Source: Elusimicrobia bacterium RIFCSPLOWO2_02_FULL_39_32 (GTDB taxonomy: Bacteria; Elusimicrobiota; Elusimicrobia; 2-02-FULL-39-32). Taken from it: a DNA stretch of 64,000 nucleotides. The DNA lies in NCBI GenBank assembly GCA_001800135.1, contig MGUU01000016.1, positions 186,001 to 250,000 on the forward strand. Direction: 5' to 3'. Of the stretch, positions 26,901 to 38,900 are shown piece by piece (position 1 is the first letter of the stretch; every line of letters begins with the position of its first letter). Below the pieces are notes generated by a model. That model ran no database searches. It was not told where the DNA came from and saw only the letters and a list, made by a program, of their open reading frames with translations. The translations under genes and the position numbers were made by a program.

Positions 26901-29900
26901 GGCCTCTTTATAGCCAAGAGCCGCAATAATTTCAGAATAGGTTTGGCCAAATGGCGATGGTTCAAATGCTACTTGCACATGTTCGGCAAAAGCATCGTCA
27001 TAATTAGTCATGGTTACAAAATGAACTTTGGGTCTGGAAAAATTACTTACTAATCCACCTTCAAGCCCTTCATACCTTTCTGCAGGAGTAAGCGCATAGG
27101 TTATGGGTTTTGCTCGATCTGTTCTAAAATTAAAAAATATTGCGCTATCCCCATCCTTAATGGTTCCAACAGGTTCACCCTGCTGATTGACAACTACGAT
27201 GGGCGGAATTAATTGATCTTCAATCCCGCCGTTATAAATCGCATTTAAAACTGGACTTAAATCCTGATTTTCCAGAACAATCGTATTATCTTCAGTCCGA
27301 GCTTGATGAGCCAAATCCCATAAAGCTTGTTCCACCTGAACTCCTGTCATTTTCACAATCTGAGCTAATTGTTTAGATATCTCAGTTACAAAGGATAGAG
27401 TTGCTTTAGCTTTGACTTGAGCTTGAGCCTGAGCTTTGTCTTTAGCTTTAGCTGTAGCTGTGACTTCAGCTTCAGATTCAGCTTGAATTTGAGTTTGAGT
27501 TTGATCTTGAGCTTGAGCTTGTTTTGCGCTTTGACTATTAGGAAGAACTGTCAGATAAGCGATACCATAACTTTCAAGCTCTTTTATATATTTATATTCT
27601 AAACCTTTAGGAGCAACCAAATATTTTACCTTTGCTTTTTGAAGTTTTAGGATCAAATTGTTATCTATCTTATCCGTTACAAAAATCTCAATATCAGGAA
27701 TCCCTAGCTTGGTTCTTAAACCCGGACGCATCAGCCTCTTTAAACTTCCCTGCGTGTCTGGAAAATCTTTAAAGGAATAAACTCCTCTGCCTTTAAAAAT
27801 AAATAGTCTTTGATCGAACTCCTTCCTTTTTTCTACAGATAGACGATCAAAGAGAAGCTGTATGTTTTTCCCATCTGGGTCAGAAGCGATTACAAGTGCT
27901 CCTTGCTCCAAGAGCTCAAGAGCTAATTTTCTTTTTTCAAACTCTAACCCAGAAATTTGAACAACTTTTCTTCTTAGATCTTTAGTGATTGACTGAATCG
28001 TATTCAAATAATCTTGAAAGGTCAGTGATTCTTGTTCAGTGTCAGCAGGCGAGATAACTTTAGCTTCTTCTACAACCAACCGTTTTGGCTCTCTTGCTTT
28101 ATGAAGAGTTTCTTTTGCCTTTTCCCTTTCCCCTTTTTGCCTAAAGGCAAGAGCAATTTTTACAAAAGCTTGATTCCGCAAAGGAGATAAAAAATTAATT
28201 TTCTGGGCAAAAGAGTAGGCGAATTGAATTTTTTCAACTTCCAATAAATTTTCAACAATATAAAGAAAATCTTCTGCTTTTTTAGCTGTGCGTCCGGCAA
28301 GAGTAAAAGCTAAGGTGGCGCTAGACTCCTTCTGGCTCTCAAACAATTCCTTTCCAATCACCACATAATTTTTAAATTGATTTTCTGAATGATCCTGCCC
28401 GGCAACTTTATAAAGAGTTTCAACCCTGCCAGCTTCTATGACTGCTTTCACTAAAAAAAGAAAATCTGGGTCTAAAATAAACTGCGGATCAAATTTTTCA
28501 GCGCTTTTAACTGTTTTTTCAAAATCTTTTTTCTGAATTTCCCTCTTTACCTGATCTACTACTTTCTGCTTTTTATTCTTCCCTCCTACTCCACCCAATC
28601 CCCCCATCATGCCCATCCCACCCAAAATCCCAAGCGGGGCAGTAAGAAGAACAGTGAGGAAATTTCTCTTTGGAAGATCGTCATAAGAAATCTGCTGGTC
28701 CGCACTAACTATTCCTCTTATCTGCTTTAGTTCACCTAAAAGCGCACCAATTAAATTTACTAAGAAATGAGAAAGAAATGAGAAGGCGATTAAGTCTGAA
28801 GTAGAAAGAGGAAAGAATAGAAGTGAAAGATTAATCATGCTGATCAATGAAGCTAACCAGATGTTCTCTGGCGGAGGGGCGCGAGAACCAAGCCTTAAGT
28901 TGAGTGCGGATGAATGCAGAAAAATTAGCGCAAGCCAAGTAAAAATATAAGCAAACCTAAAAGCAAAATCTAAATTTCCACTCACTGCCAAGGCAAGAGC
29001 CAAAGGGATTAACCCACCAACTCTAAATGCAAATAAGTTATCTGCTATAAACGCAATTCCTACATTGTAAATCTTTTCTAACCGATCCTTAGCAACTTTT
29101 GGAAAGAGCTTTGCCAGCATTCCTACGATCGGATCTTTAACAAAGGGAATGATCCCACCCACACCACGAACATCTTCATTACTCCACTCTTCAATAAGCT
29201 GCCATTCTCCTTTTTGAACCAACTCTTCTGCAGCTCCAATAGGCATATACATCGCATAACCACCTAGATTTTCAACCTTATCATTCAAGGGTGCGTTCAT
29301 AATTACAATGAAATTCCTGTGCATGATTCCAATCACTGTAGCTGAATAAGGAATCCCATCATGCTTAACCAAGAATTTCTGCCCTACCTTGATTAGATAA
29401 TCATCTTCTTGAACTGTCTCCCTTTCAATGCGAAGCCCATATTGAACTAAGGATGAGACAGGATATGGAACAAGAGCCGATACCCGCCTCTTCTCAAGAT
29501 ATTGTTTAGATCCCAAAAAACCAAATATATCGTTTGACCAATGATGGATAGGGAGCAGAAAAGCGGTAAAACCATTTTCTGGTGTGGGTTTTTCAAATAG
29601 TACAGCTCTCTCCAAATAGTTGAATGGGCTATGAATATGGACAATATCTCCATTGTTTAAATCTTCTGGAACCAATGACGGCGTTGAGGGCATCTCTCGG
29701 GAGTTCTGGTGCGCTACAATATCTTCGATCTCTCTAGATAAAACGATTGCAACCTTTTTCAAAGACTGAAGACTTTTTTGACTTGCCATTCCTCTTAAAA
29801 CATCAATAATAATATTTGCAATGTCCTTATAAATCTTAATTCCCATTCCTTGAATCCACGTTTTATCAAAAACTATTCCCTTAAACCCCAAACGATCTGC

Positions 29901-32900
29901 TAAGCGAATTTTACTAATGATTTGTTCCCTAATTTCATCGAACTTCTCAACCGAACCTATAGCATATTCACTGATCTCAAAATCATCATGGATATTGACC
30001 GCTCCATTGATTTGACTCATCTTATCTAGCTTCTTATGGGAAATAGGCTCTATTCCTACTTTTTCTTCTCCTGCTTTGGGCAAAGTAACTAATATTGGAA
30101 ATCCAGACTGTACTCTTTGATATTTAGCATGCGCTTCTTTCATTCTTTCAAATTCGGTTTCAGGCGATTCATCTTTTATCTTAAGCCTATTGAGAATCAT
30201 TTCCCGAACTTCCTCAATGCTTTTTTCTTTTCCTTGTTTTAAATTATGAGCATACCCAGTTGCTTGTCTTTCTCCCGGAGTTAAAAGGCTTAAAAAATAC
30301 TCTATCTGCCAGAGCAATGTGCCATCTAAGGCACGCGCAATTTTTTCTCCAACTCCATCAAAAATATGAAAGCCAAAAACTTTTGGATCAAGTCCAGGAA
30401 CTATTCTTTGCAGCCAAAACTTCACATAAAGCTGCATGGTCAAGGGAAGTATCCGCTTATCCTCGTAATCTGTGGGCAGTTCAAGTCCGAACTCTTTACT
30501 CATCTTCTCAAAGAAATCTCGAACCTGATATTGTGTGGTAAAAACAATGTTTGTGTGTCTCCCTCCCAAACTTAAAAGATTAAGAGACTCAAAATAGTGA
30601 TACAAAAGTTCCGCCCATATAAAACCATTAATATCCACATTAAAGCCTGCTTGTTTCGTAATATAAAGAAAACGTTCTACCTTTTCCTCATTGATCAGAC
30701 GATACCTATCTTGTTTAGCGCTAACCTTAATAAAAGGAGGAAGCTCTAATATAAGGGATTGGAATTCATTTGCCAAATCATCCAAACCTTTAGCTATCAG
30801 CTCTGCTTTTACATCTGTGACAAAGGATTGGCTTAAACTTAAAATAGCTCTTTGTGATTCTACAGGATTCAGAGGGATTAAACTGCGGCGCTGGGCGCTG
30901 GGATGATCTAGATTCCAGAAAATATGATGAATTTGATCCGCAATCGTATAACTGAGGAAATTAATAAGAATAACTATAGATATACTGTCTGGAAAATATG
31001 GGGTGAGAAAATAGAAACATAAAACAATCAGATAAACAACAAAGGAGTAGGAAGATGCCATAAAATGGGATTCAGGTGGACCCCGTCCAACATTTTTTCC
31101 AACTTTTTCATGAAGTTTTATTAAAGTTTCCGCAAGCATTCCACCAAAAATGGTTTGAAGGATTAAATGAATGCTGGTTGCACTTAAAAGAGCAAGGATT
31201 GATGGATGATCAATAGAAACCCCAAAAGCGTTATAAACCAACAAAATAAGAACTCCAGGAATCGCGCTGACCAATATCCCTTGTACCCAGGCTTCAAAAT
31301 TAGCGATTCTTGTTTCATACCAATCTATCTGCTCATCAGTGTATCTATTTTTTTCCTTGAGCCATTGGCTGAGCAAACTCCGCCTTGCTTTTAAAACGCC
31401 GCCGCCACTTCCCATAAGGAAATCACGCGGTTCTTCTCTGATTACCGGCACGCCAGCGAGCCCGCCTCCCCCTATGCTCAAAGTTGCCATTGCAGGCAAT
31501 CGAAACGCAAGGTTTGTCTGTCTAATGAGCCATCTAAAAAATTCAAGCAGGTCATCTAAAAAATTTTTCAATGAATCTTTCAGTTGCCGAAAATCGTGTT
31601 CCTGTTCTGAATCGCCCGCGCCCTCCACTGCATCTACATCTACATTAGAGATAGCAGCAGGCGCCAAACCTTCTGACTGCGATTCGGAAACAAATTTCCA
31701 GCGCAAGCTGCCATCTTCAGTCTCGCCTTCCCAATATGAAAAATCTGCTTTTTTCATCATATCTACTGCATGGTCTTTTAATACAATGACCAACGCTTTA
31801 TTTACAGAATCATAATGAAGACGAACGATTGGGTCTTGAGAAAGACGAAGAATCCGATCATGAGTCCCACTGTCATAAAATCTAAGCCCGTCATCCGGAA
31901 ACCAGTATAAGTTGAGCAAGATCGGCCGGTTGTTATAAGTAATGGACCATGAATCTTTTTTTTGCCAATAGGTAATTTCAAAAAATTCCCGCCTAAATTT
32001 TATGATTCCGTCCTTCTCTCTATACCCTTCCAGCCCCTCCAAACTTTTAATGGCATTTCCCATTCCCTCTTCAGAAGATAGTGCGGCTGGACTCTCTTCA
32101 TGGGGATCGGAACCATCATCTACAGTTTTCTTGCGGAAAGATACCACATTTCCCCCATTTGAACCTGCAGGTTTTTGATTTGGTTGCTCACCTTTCTCTT
32201 GAGCTTTCAAAACAGTTCCAATCGCCACTAAACCTTTTGTTGATAATGAACGCAAAAATAAAAATGTATTTCGATAGAAAAGGTAATTTGATTCCAACCA
32301 CAACTGCATGGATAAAAAAAGCCATGCTGTTTTAGCCGGCAAAACCTTAGACTCGATTTGTCCTCGCTTGTGCTTCAGCTCATCCAGCCAATACCCGCGG
32401 GAAACGCGCTTGAGCATCTCATTCGCGTCATCAACTTTGGAAGGATCCAACCTTTGAATACTTTCCATCTCTTGAATCACATTATTAAAAACAATTCGAA
32501 TATCAATGTGTTCAATATCAATCATCTCTTTAAGCTGTTGATAGAGATCGGCAGAAAATTGTTGCCTAAGCGAATCATGGATTAACAACACTTGAGTCAC
32601 ATCCGCTTCATGGACGATCTTGTCCGGATCCACACACCTCTGTCTCGTATGCGCATGAAATTCAGAGTCCACTTTTAAGAAATGATCGTAAATTTCGTTG
32701 AGCGCTACGCTGATCTGAGCCAGAGATAAAATTCCCCATTCAGAAAATACCGCGCTTGCCTCCTCTACCAACTTCTGCCTAAGAAGTTTCTGAAATTCAT
32801 TGTAGATCTCTGGGGTAACCGTCGTAACATAACTCAGTATTCTTTGAAACGGATCTTTAGGTAAAAATTGTTCGACATCAAACCCGTGGATTTCTTCCGG

Positions 32901-35900
32901 TGGAATCTCTGACACATCTTGGTCCAAGCCGCTTTCGTCTGAGTCTCCGCCCACACCGCCTCCACTTACCCCGCCTCCCATCCCCAATCCGCCCATTAAC
33001 CCTAATGGAGCTGTGAGGAGAACGGTAAGGAAATTTCGTGCGGGTTTTCGTCTGACGGCTGTTGGTTTCCAAACTTCTTGATCGAATTGCGCGACCGTTT
33101 GATCAACATAAACTAATCCAAAAGATTTGTAGTAGGGTTCAAGAAACTTACTCTGTTTTAAATAAAGGATATTCTTAGTCCATATCTTAAAAAATAAATC
33201 CGCCATATCCCATGTAAGATCTGCGGGAGATTTACTCTTTCTCCAATAAGATTCATAAATGCCGTCAATTTTCTGAAAATAAAAATCTAAGCGGTACTTC
33301 ATAGCACTTTCCAAACGAGAAAGTTCCTCAGGACTCATGGAATATTGAGTTTGGGCGTATTCTGTCAATGAATCCATGCCTTTTTGCTCGACCTCATCGC
33401 GAAGTTGCTTGAGCCATGCAAAAAAACTTTGATTATCTTTATCGCTATCTTCATAGGCAACATTAAAATAGAACCGCATGATTCTAAATAAAAAAAATGC
33501 GCATACAATTCTTTCAGCAAGGTCAAGATTGTATATATTCTGAGCTACATTCTCTTCAAATTTTGGATCTTCCCTGGGGATGTCAGATTGGGCTATCAAA
33601 GCAAAACCTCTATCCCGCATCGTACTATGTTCGGATTTAATTTCCTTTACTACGTCATCAAATGCTTTTAAAATATTTCTCTCACTTATAAAACGATGCA
33701 ATTGATCTCTTTCCCCTGCCTGCTTGCCTATTTGCTCTCTTAAATCTTCCGCTATAGAGCCTCTAATTAATGTCATTACATAACGGTAGAATTCTAATGT
33801 TAAGTGGCGTTCTGGTTTTTCAACCGCTAATATTTTTTCTAGAACTTCTTTTGTTGAAGACTCCTTATTTTTTTCACCTTTCCTATTATGATTATAAGCA
33901 ATCCGACTTCTAATAAAATCGAATGGAAAAAATATAAAAATAATTACAGGGAAAAAAATAAGAAATAATGGATTTTTACGATATTTACCCCACCTTTCAG
34001 ATTGAATGATAAAACCATCCTTATTGGCTGCCCACGCGTAGAACAATCTAAAAAGTTGGCTTGTGATTCCTTCTGCCGCTATAGAAACATTAATTGGCAA
34101 AAGCATTTGGATGATATAGATGTTAATAAATCCAGGAATCCTGGCCATGAGAAATGCTTCATCACTTTTTTGACGACTCAATGGGCCCTCACTTACACTT
34201 TTCGACTTGCCCACAAAAAATGCATAGATTGTGACCTGTCCATATCCCAATCCCCAATGAGCAAGAATCCTCACTATTGCCACAACAATGTATGGATAAG
34301 GAGCATTTGCAGACATAAAAAAATTAATCATCCAAAAACCAATAAACATATATATCCCAAACAATATTCCTATAGGGATCATGGATAAAGTCTGTTTTAA
34401 TTGAAACTTCCTGCCCGTGATCCACTGAGCAAGAATATCATTCAGAACAGTAAATAAAGCGAACAAAACAATATTAAGGATTGGTGAGAGAATAGGATCC
34501 TTAATCTTCTCTAAACCAGAACCATACAAAAGACCAATAGAAAATCCTAGTATGAGATAGGAAATGACAAATTTTTTCCATAAAGGCAGCTTTATATTTT
34601 TAAGCTCTGAGTCTCTGCCCGCACCACCTCCACTTATACCGCCCGCCATCCCCAATCCGCCCAAAATCCCTAATGGAGCAGTGAGGAGAACAGTAAGAAA
34701 ACTCCGTGCGGGTTTGCGGCGAAATTTTAAATAATTGAGGAATTGGAGTCCATCTGAAACAAAACCTCCAATCCTAAATGGAATAAGGTTGATGGCTTGT
34801 GTGGCCATTTGAACAATAGAACTCCAATATAAGTAAGAATATAGAAAATGATTGGAAGGAACGAAATTTGCGATGAGAAGAAAAAAAGCGAAAGAAACAA
34901 GAATTCCTGCGATTGGACCTGCTAAAATTGCGATGGGCCCGGCGCGGATTGCGTTAGCATCTATGGATTGGGGATCAGAAGTATTTTGTTGAACCAAATC
35001 AGCTTTTGCAAAATTTAAGCCAGTAGCCAATGAAAGAAGCAAACCTTTGAGAGTAAAATAATTCAAAGGATTAAAATCACTCTTTTTTAATTTTCTTTTT
35101 CCTTCAATCGCTAAACCAACCATGTGCATCGCCTCGTGCGCATAATGCGCGGCGAATCCAAAACCACCTGCGGTTCCAAATGAAAAACCATTGAGGTCTT
35201 CATGTATCGCCACTCCCCTTCGGTTTAACATTTCGGATAACGCTTGATCTGAATCGTGGTTAGAAATAGAAACTCGCGCGATGTGGTCTCTGAGCGCCCA
35301 AACAATCTCTTCAGCTTGATCTACATCTATGCTGGCCAATACCCTAACTGTACCGCGCGGAATATTTAAACTATCTTCAATTCCTGAAATAATTTTGTGC
35401 CAGAGAATCGCTTCATCCGCAGAATCAATAGAAAGAGAAAGAGTTGGGTTCAACCCCTGTTGTTTGAAAAGCTCAGCTGTATTCGCGATGAAAATCACAG
35501 AATCCGCAATCGCGGCAGAAACTGAAAGACCATCTACCCAGATCGTTCTCTCCTGAGAAAGAAGATGTCTTGGCCGCAAAGCGACAGTGGGTTGAACCGA
35601 ACCATCCAATATGGATTTTTTTAGGTTTTGGATACGCTCTAAATATAATTCAAAGGCTTCATTTGGATTTGCACTGATAACGGAAATTTTTTGCTCCTCG
35701 GCTAATGGAGGAGATGGGTGTGTCACTCTCCAGCCACCTCTACGAATTTCATCCACGCTCGCCTCTTCTTTTTTGGAACGCTTTAGAGTATGGAATATGC
35801 GAACTTTTCTAGGGTCAAACCCATGGTTTTCAGCGAGAGAGCGTATTTCACCCAACTCAGCAAATCTTTCCAGAGTTGGTTTATAAGCTCTTTGTAAATG

Positions 35901-38900
35901 TGAAATTAACTTAAGGGCAGGTCCAGAAATAATTTGATAAGTATCCTCACTCAGTCTGGTTCTCAGATCAATCCCTAAACGATCCGCATCCACTTCTTTA
36001 AGAGCTTTCTTACCCCATGGATTTTCGCTTGGACGAAAAAAACCTCCGGAACCTCCACCCCCAATTCCAAGCAAAAAAAACATTGGAACTTTTAATGAAT
36101 GTGTCAAACCTCGCAAAAAAGCGCGGCGGTAATTAGCAAAGATGCGGCGCACGGAATTTAACTTCCTCTCATGAATATCCAACATCTGATTATATAGAGG
36201 TTGATCGGGCTTATTAAAACCATCCAAATATTTTTTAGACCTTTTCAAAGAAATGCGCTTTGCTTCATTGAACATGCGCAGGGAAAAAGATTCAGCTTCA
36301 ACTCTATCTTGTGCCTTAACAATAAATTCACTCTCCTCCTTTTTTCTGCCTGACTGAGTAGAAGGAGCGAGCTGTTTGCGAGCTTTAGAAAGTGTCTCTT
36401 TCGCCTCCTCTAAACTATGGATGCTCAAGAGAGTGGCTGAAATAAAATCATAGAGTTTTGATCTCAAATCATCATCCTTAATTTGATCTGCGGTTTCTTC
36501 TGCCATTTCAAACATCTTTTCAGCTTTTACAAAATATTCTTCACTATTTTGATCTGACGCCAACTTATAATAGGCTTCTCCAAAACGGACTGATGTCAAA
36601 GTTCCTGATTCATCATCCTTAGGAAGAAAACCAAATAAATAAACAAGGATATCCGCTGTTACCCCAGCATCTTCAAGCTTTTCTATGATATATTGGTGAG
36701 GGTTTTCTAAATCAGTTTTGTTTGCAAGTCTCACAGCTTTTGAAAATGAGAGGTTCAATTTATCTTGTTGCTCTCCCATACGGTAATATTCTGCTGCCAT
36801 CTGAGCATAAATTTCATAGCGGTAAGGGTCATCCGACTTCATTTGACTATCTTCTTCTTCAGTTAAAATTTTAAATACTACATCACTATGTCCAGCTTGA
36901 ATCATGCCCTTTAACAAAAATTCAAATTCTTCCTGGCCAAAAATTGACATGGGTTGCTTTGGATATTTCTTGTTTAAGTATTGACGTGCCAGTACCAAAG
37001 ACTGCATAAATGTAAAGGAAGAGTTAACCCCTATCCTACTCTCATTCAACCCGATTTCAGCAAAAATTTTAGAAAGCAGATAACTCTGTTTAGATGAATA
37101 GGGATAGACCAACAATCTTTGAGCTATAAGTGATGCATTATGATATTCACCTCGATTGATTAAATCCTTAATCGCCAAAATCGCCAAATTAAACCTCTTT
37201 CTTTGCTGAAGAAAACCAAATAAAGTCTTAAAGGCAAAGGAACTCATTATAAAAACAACATAAAGAACCGGATAAAGAATAAGATAAGCCCTTACAAAAA
37301 CTACATTTAATACCGGGTTCTTTATGAAAGGCTTCTCCTCACGCCACTTATGCCAACGCAGGGATTTATCCAAATACCAATTTTTATTAACAGACCAACT
37401 ATAAAATAACGCAAAAAACTGCGTGGCAACCCCCTCGGTCGCTACAGACATTTCCTCAGGAACAAACATCTGAATGATAAAATTCTTAATAAATGAAGGG
37501 ATGCGTGTCATCCAAAATGATTCGAACTGTTTATCCTGGCTTGGGTTTTTAAACCAGGCTTTAATGATTTCTTTCAAATCCCATTTTTTTTCAGATTGCT
37601 GAGAGCTGCTCATCTTCTCTACGAGCCGGGCATAAATAAAGGTTCTTGCCCGTACCACCACCATTGCGCCTACCACCCGGATCGTTGCCAAAAACAAATA
37701 AGGCAAGGAAGAATCTTTTGGAAAATAATAGTTGAGTAAGGCAAAACCAACAGCAGTAACCGCACCCATGAACAGCCCTGCCGGAAATGCATGTAAAGTT
37801 TGTTTAAGGATGATTTTTTTCCCTGACATCCACTGCCCCAGAAAATCTGAAAGTGTGGTAAAAAAACCAAATAACAAAATATTGGCGGTTAAAGAGAGCA
37901 GCGGAAGCTGAAGTAAGCTCAAATGAGAGCCATAAAGTAAATAAGCGAGATATCCAAGCAATGAATAGCTGAGAATAAATTTAAGCCAAATCGGCGCATG
38001 CAAAATCTTTCGCACGGGCTTTATGGAGATTAAAAAGATAAGTGCAATGAGCGCAACTCCTATGATGAAATCGAATGGCCAGGAAGGAACTCCTCCAAGA
38101 CCAAGAGCCACTCCATTTTTAGAAAACAAAAGCCCAAAAGAAACCAAACCCACAGCAAGCCCTGTTACAATTTTTCCAGAACCGCTTCTTTTTCTTTTAG
38201 GACGCGAAGCCTTTTCCTGAAGTTCTTGAAAATAAGCTGGATCATATAATCTAGGATGTCTTGATCTTAATGCATCCTGGAACTGTTGGGGAGTAAGAGA
38301 TAAAATATTTTGCAGATCATCAAAAGTGACAGAGGTGATTGGAACAAGTTTATCAAAACCATAAAAAAGAACTCGATGGTCGTCTGTTACGCCAAAGTCG
38401 CCCAAGGATGCTTTTGGAAATTTACCCTGCTCTGAAAGTATGTCCTCCAATGTTTTGCCAAAATCCAGCGCAACTCGCTGCGCAAGAGGAGTTCTACCTT
38501 CACGATCCAAAAATAGATTTAAGGGCCTAATCTTTCTTTGAACAAAAGAATGTTTAATATGGAGATAATCCCCCTCGGTTCTTACAGACTCTTTAGCGCT
38601 TCCTTTTAATAATGCTAGAAGATCAGGATGAAAATATCTCTTAGGAAGACGAGTATCAAATGTAAATGTGTTTAACATGCGTCCCATTGGATCCACGCTG
38701 ACCTGATGATATTTTTCCACCACTTCGTTTCTGGTAAGAGCTGTAGCTCCTTCAAAAACATCTTTCATAATTTTAAGCACATAAGGAAATCCAGGAAGAG
38801 TGATGACCACCATGGCTCTTCCAGGCAACCCTTCGGCAATTTGAAAAACTTTGTCCTCTTTAGCTAATTCCTTCATCATCTTTTTATAGAGAAGCTGCTC

